A DNA stretch of 64,000 nt from Parvimonas micra (GTDB taxonomy: Bacteria; Bacillota; Clostridia; Tissierellales; Peptoniphilaceae): NCBI RefSeq assembly GCF_037482165.1, contig NZ_CP148048.1, positions 1,240,001 to 1,304,000 of the forward strand. The letters are read 5' to 3'. Under the pieces are notes generated by a model, which was not told where the DNA came from, made no database searches, and was given only the letters and a program-made list of their open reading frames with translations. Below are positions 16,017-25,152 of this stretch, piece by piece. Position 1 is the first letter of the stretch, and every line of letters starts with the position of its first letter. A program made the translations under genes and the position numbers.

Positions 16017-18641
16017 ATGAGCAAATTTGTTTACAATTTTGATGAAGGCAATAAAGACATGAGAGCTTTATTGGGAGGTAAAGGTGCCAACCTTGCCGAA
16101 ATGACTAATATTGGACTAAATGTTCCTTTTGGTTTTACTATTACTACTGAGGCTTGTAATAATTTTTACAAAAATGACGAAAAAATTTCTGAAAGTCTAA
16201 TTGAAGAAATTAAAACTCACATAAAAGACTGTGAAAACAAGCTACAAAAAAGTTTTTCAAGCACAGAAAATCCTCTATTATTTTCTGTAAGAAGTGGTGC
16301 CGTTATATCAATGCCTGGTATGATGGATACTATTCTTAACTTAGGTCTTAATGATAAATCAGTTATCGGTCTAGCAAACTCTACAAATAATGAAAGATTT
16401 GCATTTGATAGTTACAGAAGATTTATCCAAATGTTCAGCGATGTTGCTATGGAAATTCCAAAAATTTATTTTGAAAACGAACTTGATAAAATCAAGGAAG
16501 AAAAAAATGTAAAAATGGATACTGAATTAACTGCTGAAGATTTAAAAATTTTAGTTGAAAAATTTAAGAAAATTTTCAAACAAGAAACAGGCAAAGAATT
16601 CCCACAAGATCCAATTGAACAATTAATCATTGCTATTAAAGCAGTTTTCAAATCTTGGATGAATCCTAGAGCCATCGTTTATAGAAAATTAAATGGTATT
16701 GACGATTCGCTTGGAACTGCTGTAAATGTTCAAGCTATGGTTTTCGGTAATATGGGTAACACAAGTGGTACTGGTGTAGCTTTCTCTCGTAACCCAAGTA
16801 CAGGAGAAAATAAATTATTCGGAGAATTTTTAATGAATGCACAAGGCGAAGATGTTGTTGCAGGTATTAGAACTCCAGAATCAATTGAAAAACTAAAAGA
16901 AATTATGCCTGAAGTTTATGATGAATTCTTAAGAATTGCAAAAACTTTGGAAAAACATTATAAAGATATGCAAGACTTGGAATTTACAATTGAAAAAGGT
17001 AAATTATACTTATTACAAACAAGAAACGGAAAAAGAACTACAGATGCTGCAATCAATGTAGCAGTAGATTTAGTTAATGAAGGATTAATTTCTAAAGAAG
17101 AAGCTATTTTAAGAGTTGAACCAAAGAGTTTATACCAACTTCTTCACCCTATCTTCAATGCTGAAATGATGAAAAATACTCCTATCTTGGCAAGAGGACT
17201 AGCTGCTTCTCCAGGAGCTGCAAGTGGTAAAGTTTATTTCCACTCAAAAGATATAGTTGATGCAGTTAAATCAGGAGAAAAAGTAATCTTAGTTCGTCAA
17301 GAAACTTCTCCTGAAGACATCGAAGGAATGGTTGAAGCTGAAGGCATCTTGACTGCAAGAGGTGGTATGACTTCTCATGCTGCCGTAGTTGCAAGAGGTA
17401 TGGGTAAATGTTGTATCGCAGGAGCAAGTGAAATCAAAGTTGATGAAATTGAAAAAGTTATAAAAACTCAAAACGAGGTTATCAAAGAAGGTGATATAAT
17501 TTCTCTTGACGGAACAACAGGAATTATTTACAAAGGTGAAATTGAAAAATTAAACCCAAAATTAACAGGAAACTTTAAAATATTCATGGATTGGGTAAAT
17601 GAAATAAAAGTTTTAGGAGTTAGAGCTAATGCTGATAACCCTAGAGATGCAAAACAAGCTATTGAATTCGGAGCTGAAGGAATAGGACTTTGTAGAACTG
17701 AACATATGTTCTTTGACAAAGACAGAATACCTGTTGTAAGACAAATGATTCTTTCAGAAACTATTGAACAAAGAGTTGAAGCATTAGAAAAAATTAGACC
17801 AATGCAAGAAAAAGATTTCTATGATATCTACTGTGTATTAAAAGAAAAAACAGCAACAATCAGATTACTTGATCCACCTCTACATGAATTCTTACCTTAT
17901 GAAGACGAAGATATTAAAAACTTAGCAAAAGAAATGAATATCGACGAAGGTCATCTAAGAGATGTAATCACAGATTTGGAAGAAGTAAACCCAATGCTTG
18001 GACATAGAGGTTGTCGTCTTGCAGTTACTTATCCTGAAATATATAGAATGCAAGCAAAAGCTATAATAAATGCTGCAATAAAAGCACAAAAAGATTTGAA
18101 TATCTCAATTACTCCTGAAATAATGATTCCATTAGTTGGAGAAATTGAAGAATTAAAATATGTAAAAAGAGAAATCGTTGAAGAAATCGAAATGACTTTA
18201 AAAGAATTGAATGAAAACATTAAGTACAAAATTGGAACAATGATTGAAATTCCAAGAGCTGCCCTACTTGCTGATGAAATCGCAACAGAAGCTGAATTCT
18301 TTAGTTATGGTACAAATGACTTAACACAAATGACATTCGGTTTTTCAAGAGATGATGCCGGAAAATTCTTAAACGAATATGAAAATAAAAAAATATTCGA
18401 CTTTAATCCATTTGCAAAATTGGATCAAAAAGGTGTTGGTAAATTAGTAAAAATGTCTTTCAAACTTGGAAGAGAAACTAACCCTCATCTTCATGTAGGA
18501 ATTTGTGGTGAACATGGTGGCGATCCTGATACAATTGAATTCTTAAATTCTGTAGGAATTGACTATGTATCATGTTCTCCTTTCAGAGTGCCAATCGCAA
18601 GACTTGCAGCAGCACAAGCAAAAATTAAACAAAGTAAATAA
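16017..18641 (+). CDS. ppdK: Pyruvate, phosphate dikinase
   Basis: 874 residues, normal for the family. Converts PEP + AMP + PPi to pyruvate + ATP + Pi, reversibly, linking glycolysis to PPi use. Domains in order: N-terminal ATP-grasp (SGAVISMPGMMDTILNLG), the central phosphohistidine domain with GGMTSHAAVVARG (His near residue 452, with the regulatory Thr two positions before it) and the C-terminal PEP/pyruvate barrel ending in GICGEHGGDP (acid/base Cys near 830). The ATG at 16017 has GGAGG at 16007-16011; the in-frame TTG at 16005 is part of that region and is not used. Confidence 0.97.
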   Translation: MSKFVYNFDEGNKDMRALLGGKGANLAEMTNIGLNVPFGFTITTEACNNFYKNDEKISESLIEEIKTHIKDCENKLQKSFSSTENPLLFSVRSGAVISMPGMMDTILNLGLNDKSVIGLANSTNNERFAFDSYRRFIQMFSDVAMEIPKIYFENELDKIKEEKNVKMDTELTAEDLKILVEKFKKIFKQETGKEFPQDPIEQLIIAIKAVFKSWMNPRAIVYRKLNGIDDSLGTAVNVQAMVFGNMGNTSGTGVAFSRNPSTGENKLFGEFLMNAQGEDVVAGIRTPESIEKLKEIMPEVYDEFLRIAKTLEKHYKDMQDLEFTIEKGKLYLLQTRNGKRTTDAAINVAVDLVNEGLISKEEAILRVEPKSLYQLLHPIFNAEMMKNTPILARGLAASPGAASGKVYFHSKDIVDAVKSGEKVILVRQETSPEDIEGMVEAEGILTARGGMTSHAAVVARGMGKCCIAGASEIKVDEIEKVIKTQNEVIKEGDIISLDGTTGIIYKGEIEKLNPKLTGNFKIFMDWVNEIKVLGVRANADNPRDAKQAIEFGAEGIGLCRTEHMFFDKDRIPVVRQMILSETIEQRVEALEKIRPMQEKDFYDIYCVLKEKTATIRLLDPPLHEFLPYEDEDIKNLAKEMNIDEGHLRDVITDLEEVNPMLGHRGCRLAVTYPEIYRMQAKAIINAAIKAQKDLNISITPEIMIPLVGEIEELKYVKREIVEEIEMTLKELNENIKYKIGTMIEIPRAALLADEIATEAEFFSYGTNDLTQMTFGFSRDDAGKFLNEYENKKIFDFNPFAKLDQKGVGKLVKMSFKLGRETNPHLHVGICGEHGGDPDTIEFLNSVGIDYVSCSPFRVPIARLAAAQAKIKQSK

Positions 18642-18667
18642 ACTTTAACTAAGAGAAATAAAAAACA

Positions 18668-18694
18668 AAATGGATAGCGAAATGCTATCCATTT
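18668..18694. repeat. Left copy of a 27-bp direct repeat (perfect hairpin) flanking the insertion sequence
   Basis: AAATGGATAGC, loop GAAAT, GCTATCCATTT: an 11-bp perfect stem that is likely the ppdK terminator. The identical 27 bases occur at 20276-20302, directly after the other end of the insertion sequence, so the repeat behaves as an unusually long target-site duplication. Confidence 0.85.
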
Positions 18695-20275
18695 CAGATT
18701 GATGACAAAGGTGTCAATGAGAAAACATTGGCACTTTTTTAGTGGAGAAAAGAGAGAAAAAGTAGTATAATAATATAAAAGGAGATGTTAAAAATGCTAC
18801 ATAAGAATGATGAAAATAGAGTAAATCAAGTACAAATGGTAAGTATAGATTCTTTAGTTCCAGAGAGTCATCTTTTAAGGAAAATAGATGAAACAATAGA
18901 TTTTTCCTTTATTTATGATTTAATAGAATATAAATATTGTTTAGATAATGGTAGACCAAGTATAGATCCAATAGTACTTTTTAAAATAATATTTTTAAAA
19001 TACATTTTTGGAATAAAAAGTATGAGACAAACAATAAGAGAAATAGAGGTAAATGTAGCATATAGATGGTTTTTAGGATATGATTTTTATGATAAGATAC
19101 CACATTATACAACATATGGACAAAATTACAAGAGAAGGTTTAAAGATACAGATATATTTGAAAAGATATTTGTAAATATATTAAGGCAAGCAGAGAAGCA
19201 AGGCTTTGTAGATGAAAAGATACAATTTGTAGATTCAACCCATGTAAAAGCACATGCGAATAGACATAAGAATATAGAAGTAAAGATAGAAAAGAAAGCA
19301 AAGAAATATCATAGTCAATTAAATGAAGAGATAAAGAAAGATAGAGAATTAAAAGGGAAAAAGGAATTAAGTCCCACCAATGGAAAAGAAATAGTAAAAA
19401 AAGTAGAAAGTACAACAGATAAAGAAAGTGGATTATTCCATAAGGGAGAACATAAAGAGGTTTTTGCATATAGTGTACAAACAAGTTGTGATAAAAATGG
19501 CTGGGTGTTAGCTTGTAGAAGTTATGCAGGAAATTTACATGATAGTGAAACATTTATGGATTTTTACGAAAAGGACTTAAAGAAATTCGAGTTAAGAAAA
19601 ATAGTAATGGATGCAGGATATAAAACACCGGCAATAGCAAAGATGTTGATAGATGATAAGATACAACCTGTATTACCATACACAAGGTCAAAAGGAAAGA
19701 GAAAAGAAGGATTTTATCCAAGAGATTATGTATATGATGAATATTATGATTGTTACATCTGCCCAGAAAATGAGATAATAAAATATAGTACGACGACAAG
19801 AGAGGGATATAGAGAATATAAAAGTGATAAAAATAAATGCAGTAAGTGTAAGAATTTAGATAAGTGTACAGAAAGAAAAACAAACAAAAAGTAATAACGA
19901 GACATATATGGAAGAATTACTTAGAAGAATGTGAAGAATACAGATATACAAAAAGAGGGAAAGAAGAATATAAGAGAAGAAAAGAGACAATAGAAAGAAC
20001 ATTCGGAACGGTAAAAGAATATCATGGATTTAGATATACAAATGAGAAATGGAAAGCAAAAATGCAAATAAAAGCTCTCCTAACTTTTGCGTGTCTAAAT
20101 ATGAAGAAATTAGCAAATATGATGAGCAGATTAGGTAGAAAGAGACCTAATTTTTTAATTTTTAAGGAAATTTATAGAAAATTTAAGATTTTAACAAAAT
20201 TTCAGATGATTTTTAATTAAAAACAAAAATACATAAAAAAAGCACAGACAAAATTTATGCTTTGTCTGCGCTCTG
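18695..20275 (+). mobile_element. IS1182-like insertion sequence, 1,581 bp
   Basis: Bounded by the 27-bp direct repeats. The ends match imperfectly in inverted orientation: left CAGATTGATGACAAAG, right (reverse complement) CAGAGCGCAGACAAAG, 12 of 16 positions. Each end carries a hairpin just inside (TGACA/TGTCA at the left; CAGACAAA/TTTGTCTG at the right). It contains one transposase reading frame broken by a frameshift. The family call rests on the transposase sequence style and DDE spacing. Confidence 0.85.
18794..20220 (+). pseudogene. IS1182-like DDE transposase, frameshifted (or slippage-dependent)
   Basis: The first frame runs from ATG 18794 (AAAGGAG at good spacing; the ATG at 18785 abuts the site) to a stop at 19892-19894. 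The second continues one base back and ends at 20218-20220. Together they make a full-length transposase of about 475 residues: an N-terminal helical region, Asp in FVDSTH near residue 145, Asp in VMDAGY near 271, a four-Cys patch (CYICPE...CSKCKNLDKC) and Glu in KETIERTFG in the second frame. The break is in a run of five A at about 19887-19891; six A would restore NKKVITRH. Either a mutation or slippage on the A run. Confidence 0.85.
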
Positions 20276-20302
20276 AAATGGATAGCGAAATGCTATCCAT
20301 TT
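20276..20302. repeat. Right copy of the 27-bp hairpin repeat flanking the insertion sequence
   Basis: Identical to 18668-18694. It is followed by TAATTTATAT, probably the original sequence beyond the ppdK terminator before insertion. Confidence 0.85.
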
Positions 20303-20368
20303 TAATTTATATATACAGCAAATATGACCCCTAAAGTTTTCCGTCTTCAACATATTTCACATAAAGTG

Positions 20369-20680
20369 CTAAAATAGCACAAAAGAGAAATCCAAAAAAA
20401 CTAAATATTTATTTTCATAAATTAAAGCTCTCTCTAAAAATTTAGAACTTAACATAATATCCCCAGCGAAAGAAATTACAATAAGTTTATTTTTAAAATT
20501 GAAAATATATAGAATAATTTTTAGTATAAAAACACTAATAAATACTAGGTAAAAATACATCAAACTTCTGCAATCAATATATTCAAATAAAAATAAATAT
20601 AAAGGTATGTAAATAACAATAATTAATAATATCCCTATAAACTTTTTTATAATATTATTTTTACTTTTATCTAACTTCAT
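20369..20680 (-). CDS. Hypothetical membrane protein
   Basis: 103 residues that I do not recognise. Two clear membrane segments (about residues 12-30 and 38-58) and possibly a third near 66-76, with a basic N-terminus (MKLDKSKNNIIKK). A GTGAGG-type site lies eight bases upstream of the ATG. It ends close to the right flank of the insertion sequence; no domain is evident. It may be a remnant of a longer gene. Confidence 0.5.
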   Translation of the reverse strand: MKLDKSKNNIIKKFIGILLIIVIYIPLYLFLFEYIDCRSLMYFYLVFISVFILKIILYIFNFKNKLIVISFAGDIMLSSKFLERALIYENKYLVFLDFSFVLF

Positions 20681-20740
20681 TTTGTATTCCTCACTCTATC
20701 CAATTTGTAGTCTGCTCTAAATTTGTAAAAAATCTTCTTT

Positions 20741-21061
20741 TTATTTTTTCTTCTTAACTTTAGGGAAAGGTAATTCATCATACATTGTATCAAATAAGCC
20801 TTTTAGATACATTTTATCTTCAACGTCATCAACTAATAGCATTTCCTTTGCTCCTTCGTAAGGCAATTGAAATTGTACATCAGAAACATAGTCAATAGCT
20901 TTCTTTGTAGCTTTTACTAAAAATCTGTCATCATATATTCCGCCAATAACTTTCTCTTTATAATAGATAATATATTCTCCCATCATCGCCCTATATTTTA
21001 TATCTTCAAGTTCAGATAACTGTTCCAAGATATATTCTAAATATTCTTTACTTGATGCCAT
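20741..21061 (-). CDS. TfoX/Sxy N-terminal domain protein
   Basis: 106 residues forming a stand-alone TfoX N-terminal domain: the family blocks KYRAMMGEYIIYYKEKVIGG (residues ~23-42) and AMIDYVSD-like/LPYEGAKEMLLVDDVED are recognisable. In gamma-proteobacteria TfoX/Sxy activates competence, but single-domain versions in Gram-positives have no proven role. It ends in a lysine tail (FPKVKKKK). AGGAGG precedes the ATG. It sits downstream of, and in the same direction as, psuKG, after their terminator. Confidence 0.85.
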   Translation of the reverse strand: MASSKEYLEYILEQLSELEDIKYRAMMGEYIIYYKEKVIGGIYDDRFLVKATKKAIDYVSDVQFQLPYEGAKEMLLVDDVEDKMYLKGLFDTMYDELPFPKVKKKK

Positions 21062-21144
21062 AATAACCTCCTAAAAAATGCTTTTTACTACTTAAATACT
21101 AACATTATCTACCGAAAAAATCAAATCTTTTGTTTTGTAAATTC

Positions 21145-21171
21145 AAAAAAGTCGGGGTTTCCCGACTTTTT
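21145..21171 (-). terminator. Terminator of psuK-psuG
   Basis: AAAAAGTCGGG / CCCGACTTTTT stem overlapping the psuG stop codon, with a T run on the minus strand. Confidence 0.88.
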
Positions 21172-22090
21172 ATGCTAATTTTGAATATTCTATCGCTATT
21201 TTACTTGCAAGTTTTGCGTTATTAAATACTAATCTGATGTTAGCTTCTAAGCTCTTTCCTTGTGTAAGTTTTTGAACTTTATCAAGTAGGAATGGTGTTG
21301 TGTCTTTTCCTTTTATTCCATTTTCATCTGCTTCTTTTAAAGCATCTAAAATTGTCTTGTCAATTAAATTTCTATCCATTGAAAATTCTTCCGGAATAGG
21401 ATTAGCAATTACAACTCCACCATTAAGCTCTAAATCCCATTTAGCTTTTAAAACTCTTGCAATTTCTTCTTCTGAATTTATTTTACTAACTTTAAAATCA
21501 CTTTCTCTTGTATAGAATGCAGGTAATATATTTGTTTGGTATCCATAAACAGGAACTCCCTTTGTTTCTAAGTATTCTAAAGTAAGTCCCATATCTAAAA
21601 TTGATTTACAACCTGCACAAACAACTGCAACATTTGTATTTCCTAATTCTTCAAGATCTGCAGAAATATCCATAGTAGTTTCCGCTCCTCTATGAACTCC
21701 ACCGATTCCACCTGTTGCGAAAACTTTAATTCCTGCCATTTCTGCACAAATCATTGTTGCGGCAACAGTTGTAGCTCCATTTAATTTATTAGCAACAACA
21801 TAAGCTAAATCTCTTCTTGAAGTTTTTGTTACACTAAGTCCAGCTTTCCCGATTACTTCAATTTCTTCTTTTGTTAGCCCAACTTTAATTTCTCCATTTA
21901 TAATAGCTATTGTAGCTGGAATTGCTCCGTTTTCTCTAACAACTTTTTCAACTTCAAGTGCTGTTTCAACATTTTTAGGATAAGGCATTCCATGTGATAT
22001 TATTGTTGATTCTAAAGCTACAACCGGTTTATTTTCTTTAATTGCATTTTTTACTTCTTCACTAACTGTTAAATATTTTTCTAATTTCAT
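21170..22090 (-). CDS. psuG: Pseudouridine-5'-phosphate glycosidase
   Basis: 306 residues; cleaves pseudouridine 5'-phosphate to uracil and ribose 5-phosphate (the C-C glycosidic bond). Family blocks: ALESTIISHGMPYP near residue 28, RRDLAYV near 94, FATGGIGGVHRGAETTMDIS near 129 and CAGCKSILDMG near 158. The ATG at 22088-22090 is preceded by GGAGG; the upstream TTG belongs to that site. The start overlaps the psuK stop by 29 bases, so the two are coupled and form the salvage pathway for pseudouridine from RNA turnover. Confidence 0.95.
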   Translation of the reverse strand: MKLEKYLTVSEEVKNAIKENKPVVALESTIISHGMPYPKNVETALEVEKVVRENGAIPATIAIINGEIKVGLTKEEIEVIGKAGLSVTKTSRRDLAYVVANKLNGATTVAATMICAEMAGIKVFATGGIGGVHRGAETTMDISADLEELGNTNVAVVCAGCKSILDMGLTLEYLETKGVPVYGYQTNILPAFYTRESDFKVSKINSEEEIARVLKAKWDLELNGGVVIANPIPEEFSMDRNLIDKTILDALKEADENGIKGKDTTPFLLDKVQKLTQGKSLEANIRLVFNNAKLASKIAIEYSKLA

Positions 22091-23180
22091 AACTTCCTCC
22101 AAAATTTAATAGATTTTTTTCGCTTATATTTTCACTTACTGTATCCACAGACTGTGCAGTTATAAATCCTGCAACATTTCCAAGTTTTGCACATTCTAAA
22201 ATATCTTTTTCATTAACAACTCCAAAGATTATTCCGCTCATAGCAGAATCACCACAACCAGAAGTATTTTCAATCTTTGGTTTTTCATTTATCCTTACTA
22301 TTCCATTCTCATTTTTATCGGCATATAAAATTCCCTTTTCGCCCATCGAAATAAAAACTTTTTGAACACCTTTTTCTAAAAATACATTCACAATCTTTTC
22401 TAAATCACTTTCATTTTCATAAGTAATGTCAGTTAATTCTTCAGCTTCGTAAATATTTGGTTTTAAAAGATAGATATATTTCAATAATTTCTTAATTTTT
22501 AAAGCCTTTTTTCTAGAAACACAATCTACAATTATCTTTGAATTAGGGCAATTTTTACAGATGTATTCAAGAACATCTTCCCTTAAATTCGTATCCATAA
22601 CTATATACTTATAACTCTTGATTAAATAAATAAGTTTAGAAATAAATTCAATATTGATTTCATCCAAAACTTCCATTGAAGAAATGGCAGTAAATAAATC
22701 ATTGTTTTCATCCAAAATAGAAATATAATTTGACATACCTCTATTAGTTAAAAATTTACTGTTTGAAAAATCCAATCCGATTTTTTTCAAATAATCTTTG
22801 ATTTCTCTTGAATAGACATCATCACCAAATACAGAAATAAATTTATTATCTATTCCCATTTTAAGTAAATTTTCAGCGATATTTTTTGCAACCCCTCCAA
22901 AAGAATATTCCAAAGTTCCTGGATTGGAATCTTTCATATTAATTTTTTCAAAACTTTTTGCAATAAAATCAATATTACATCCACCAATAACACAAACTTC
23001 TTTTGATAAATTCGAGTTAATCACATAAGCTCTTCCAACTAAATAACCTTTTTTAATCAAATTTGAAATATGAACTGCAACCGAGGATCTCTTTATATTA
23101 AGCAAATCAGCGAGTTCATTTTGAGAAATATAAGGATTTTCTTTTATTATATCTAAAAGTTCTTGTTCTCTTTTTGTCAT
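22062..23180 (-). CDS. psuK: Pseudouridine kinase with N-terminal helix-turn-helix
   Basis: 372 residues. Residues 1-55 are a winged helix (NPYISQNELADLLNIKRSSV), then a PfkB/ribokinase-type kinase starting at CVIGGCNIDF with GGVAKNIAENL near 96 and the catalytic NTSGCGDS near 307, where Asp is the base. It phosphorylates pseudouridine for PsuG. The HTH-kinase fusion is a known arrangement in this family and may let the protein regulate its own operon (inference). AAGGAGG precedes the ATG. Confidence 0.9.
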   Translation of the reverse strand: MTKREQELLDIIKENPYISQNELADLLNIKRSSVAVHISNLIKKGYLVGRAYVINSNLSKEVCVIGGCNIDFIAKSFEKINMKDSNPGTLEYSFGGVAKNIAENLLKMGIDNKFISVFGDDVYSREIKDYLKKIGLDFSNSKFLTNRGMSNYISILDENNDLFTAISSMEVLDEINIEFISKLIYLIKSYKYIVMDTNLREDVLEYICKNCPNSKIIVDCVSRKKALKIKKLLKYIYLLKPNIYEAEELTDITYENESDLEKIVNVFLEKGVQKVFISMGEKGILYADKNENGIVRINEKPKIENTSGCGDSAMSGIIFGVVNEKDILECAKLGNVAGFITAQSVDTVSENISEKNLLNFGGSYEIRKIFNS

Positions 23181-23209
23181 AATACCTCCTTAAACAACAG
23201 TTTATAATA

Positions 23210-23238
23210 TTATATCAAATGTTTATATAAAAATCAAT
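23210..23238 (-). promoter_or_regulatory. Promoter of psuK-psuG
   Basis: Minus strand TTGATT (23233-23238), 17 bases, TATAAT (23210-23215). A partly symmetrical region lies between the -10 and the ribosome binding site, where the HTH of PsuK could bind. Confidence 0.7.
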
Positions 23239-23254
23239 ATTTTAAATAAAAAAA

Positions 23255-23515
23255 ATTCTATATGTATCTTCGATACATTTACTTTTGCTAAAGCAAAAGT
23301 ATGAGATCTCTCCGCTCCGTTTCACTCCGGTCGAGATGACGTATAAGTAGGAATTCTTCGTTTAATAGATTTACGTTAAAGGTAAATAAACTTAAATAAT
23401 AATTTTTAAATCTTATAGAAATTAAAAAACACTCACGTCACAATACTTTGCAAAGAGAATCTCCCAACACGTCATCTCGAGCGAAGTCGAGAGATCTCAT
23501 AAAAATTTCTGAATT
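23255..23515. repeat. Intergenic repeat cluster C (two inverted arms)
   Basis: No gene in 23240-23730. The left arm 23263-23340 repeats cluster A (ATGTATCTTCGATACAT, ACTTTTGCTAAAGCAAAAGT, ATGAGATCTCTC, TCGAGATGACGT) and continues with TTTAATAGATTTACGTTAAAGGTAAATAAAC. The right arm 23440-23500 is in the opposite orientation; its 30 bases at 23471-23500 are the exact inverse of 1932-1961. The rest of the gap is AT-rich with a small CTCAG/CTGAG hairpin near 23642. Confidence 0.82.
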
Positions 23516-23672
23516 ACAAATAAACTTTAACATTAAAATCAAATTATTGAAAAATTGTATTATAATACTGCTCATTTATTTACTTGTTAACTATTAAATC
23601 TAATAGTTAAGTCTTTTCTTTCATTAATTTTAATAAGAACCTCAGCACCACTGAGAACCTTGTTACTTCGTA

Positions 23673-23701
23673 ATAAAAAAAGTCCTCAAATAAAGGACTT
23701 T
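23673..23701 (-). terminator. Terminator of the HIT-rpsU unit
   Basis: AAAGTCCT (23679-23686) / AGGACTTT (23694-23701) with a minus-strand T run. Confidence 0.85.
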
Positions 23702-23732
23702 AGTTAATTCAAAAAATTAAATTTTAAACAGC

Positions 23733-23912
23733 TTAGAATTTTTTCTTTTTTCTTCTTGCTGCCTCTGATTTTTTCTTTCTCTTTACACTTGGCTTTTCGT
23801 AATGTTCTCTTTTTCTATATTCTGAAAGCACTCCAGCACGTGCACATTGTCTTTTAAATCTTTTCAACGCATTATCCAAAGATTCGTTTTCGCCAACTCT
23901 GATCTCTGCCAT
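23733..23912 (-). CDS. rpsU: 30S ribosomal protein S21
   Basis: 59 residues: [19 protein letters not shown], then [20 protein letters not shown] and a very basic tail ending in RRKKKKF. It binds near the anti-Shine-Dalgarno end of 16S rRNA. The gene is shorter than many prediction cutoffs. GGGGG-rich ribosome binding bases precede the ATG. It follows the HIT gene as in many Firmicutes. Confidence 0.96.
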   Translation of the reverse strand: MAEIRVGENESLDNALKRFKRQCARAGVLSEYRKREHYEKPSVKRKKKSEAARRKKKKF

Positions 23913-24058
23913 GATATCCCCCCTCTCTTATATAGACAAAATCTGTCTTGAGAAATAACATAAATATTATACAACAAAAATGATATAAATTCAAGTAAAT
24001 TCACTATATTTTTTAGTATAATTAATAAAATTTATAAATTTTTATAATATATTTAATT

Positions 24059-24400
24059 TTAACCTGGTGGCCAATTTAAACTACGTCCTGCAAGAACGTG
24101 AAAATGTAAGTGTTTAACGGTTTGTCCACCATCATCATTACAATTATTAACTATTCTATAACCTGATTTATCAAATCCCATTTCTTTAGCAAGTTCAGAA
24201 ATTTTTAGAAATATTTTCCCAACTACTTCTGCATTTTCCTTATCTACAAAATTACAGGATTCAATATGTTTTTTAGGGATTACTAAAAAATGAATTGGAG
24301 ATTGAGGTGATAAATCGTTAAATGCAACTATATTATCATCTTCATAAATTTTATTAGACGGAATTTCTCCATTAACAATTTTGCAAAATATACAGTCCAT
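24059..24400 (-). CDS. HIT family nucleotide-binding protein (HinT-like)
   Basis: 113 residues. The histidine triad HLHFHVL near residue 97 gives hydrolysis of nucleoside phosphoramidates and related adenylated substrates; CIFC at the N-terminus is the usual metal-binding pair of HinT relatives. The ATG at 24398-24400 has GGAGGTG at the right distance. The protein ends GRSLNWPPG, as is normal for the family. Likely co-transcribed with rpsU downstream. Confidence 0.94.
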   Translation of the reverse strand: MDCIFCKIVNGEIPSNKIYEDDNIVAFNDLSPQSPIHFLVIPKKHIESCNFVDKENAEVVGKIFLKISELAKEMGFDKSGYRIVNNCNDDGGQTVKHLHFHVLAGRSLNWPPG

Positions 24401-24466
24401 TATCTCACCTCCATATAATAAATATATCAAAATCAAAATAGATAAGCTCTATTTTAATTATTGTCT

Positions 24467-24495
24467 ATTATACCATATACCAACTATCTTTACAA
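24467..24495 (-). promoter_or_regulatory. Promoter of the HIT-rpsU unit
   Basis: Minus strand TTGTAA (24490-24495), 17 bases, TATAAT (24467-24472). Confidence 0.7.
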
Positions 24496-24496
24496 G

Positions 24497-24540
24497 AAAA
24501 AACACGATTGCAATGGTATATTATTGCATATCGTGTTTTT
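24497..24540 (-). terminator. Terminator of the nicotinamidase-like gene
   Basis: AAACACGAT...GCAAT pairs with ATTGC...ATCGTGTTT around a loop; the minus-strand T run corresponds to the A run at 24496-24502. Confidence 0.8.
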
Positions 24541-24572
24541 GCATTTTTTTGCTTAATTAAATAATTTATTTT

Positions 24573-25085
24573 TTACAAAATATCAACTTGACACATTTTC
24601 ATAGCTTCTAATGCTGTGTTATGACTTTGTGGAGTAACTCCCGCACAACATTTACTATCTACAATTAATTCAACTTCAGGTAAAAATCCTTTAATCATTA
24701 AAGTATTTACAATCACACAAATATCTGTGCAAATTCCAACAAATTCAATACTTTCAATTTTCTCTTTTTCGTTTATGCTTTTTAAATACTCAACCAAGTC
24801 GCTGGAGCCAAAACCTGCTTTTTCAAAAATTTTACAATTTTCTTTATAGATACCTTCTCTGATTTTCCAAGCATCAGTTCCTTTAATACAATGTTTTATA
24901 GGAAGTTTTCTACCCTCTTGAGTATTTAAGTAATTATCATCATGAGTATCCATTGTATAAATAATTTCTCCGTCAAAGTTTTTAATTTTTTCCTTTAAAT
25001 TAGGAATCATATTTATAGCTTCTTGAGTTCCCAACTTACCATCAACAAAATCATTTTGAACATCAATAACAACTAATATTTTCAT
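24573..25085 (-). CDS. pncA: Cysteine hydrolase, nicotinamidase (PncA-like)
   Basis: 170 residues of the isochorismatase fold. Asp in VIDVQNDFVDG near residue 9, Asp-x-His in TMDTHDD near 46 (metal ligands) and the nucleophile Cys in GICTDICV near 118 form the PncA site. It converts nicotinamide to nicotinate in NAD salvage. Specificity within the superfamily is inferred from the close match of these blocks; other cysteine hydrolases are possible. Monocistronic. Confidence 0.85.
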   Translation of the reverse strand: MKILVVIDVQNDFVDGKLGTQEAINMIPNLKEKIKNFDGEIIYTMDTHDDNYLNTQEGRKLPIKHCIKGTDAWKIREGIYKENCKIFEKAGFGSSDLVEYLKSINEKEKIESIEFVGICTDICVIVNTLMIKGFLPEVELIVDSKCCAGVTPQSHNTALEAMKMCQVDIL

Positions 25086-25152
25086 AACCAGCCTCCAAAA
25101 GTTTTTTATAAAAAAATCTAAATATTTTAACCAAATAAATTATATACATTAT

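Noticed and set aside
18668-18694. The 27-bp repeat as the terminal inverted repeat of the insertion sequence
   Set aside because: The copies are direct, each is self-complementary, and better TIR-like ends (CAGA...GACAAAG) lie immediately inside.
18713-20220. Antisense frames of 60-137 codons across the insertion sequence
   Set aside because: They have no ribosome binding sites and their composition is that of complement strands of the transposase, which has clear DDE motifs.
23640-23670. CTCAG/CTGAG hairpin near rpsU as a regulatory RNA
   Set aside because: The stem is only five pairs and lies beyond the rpsU terminator; chance is likely.
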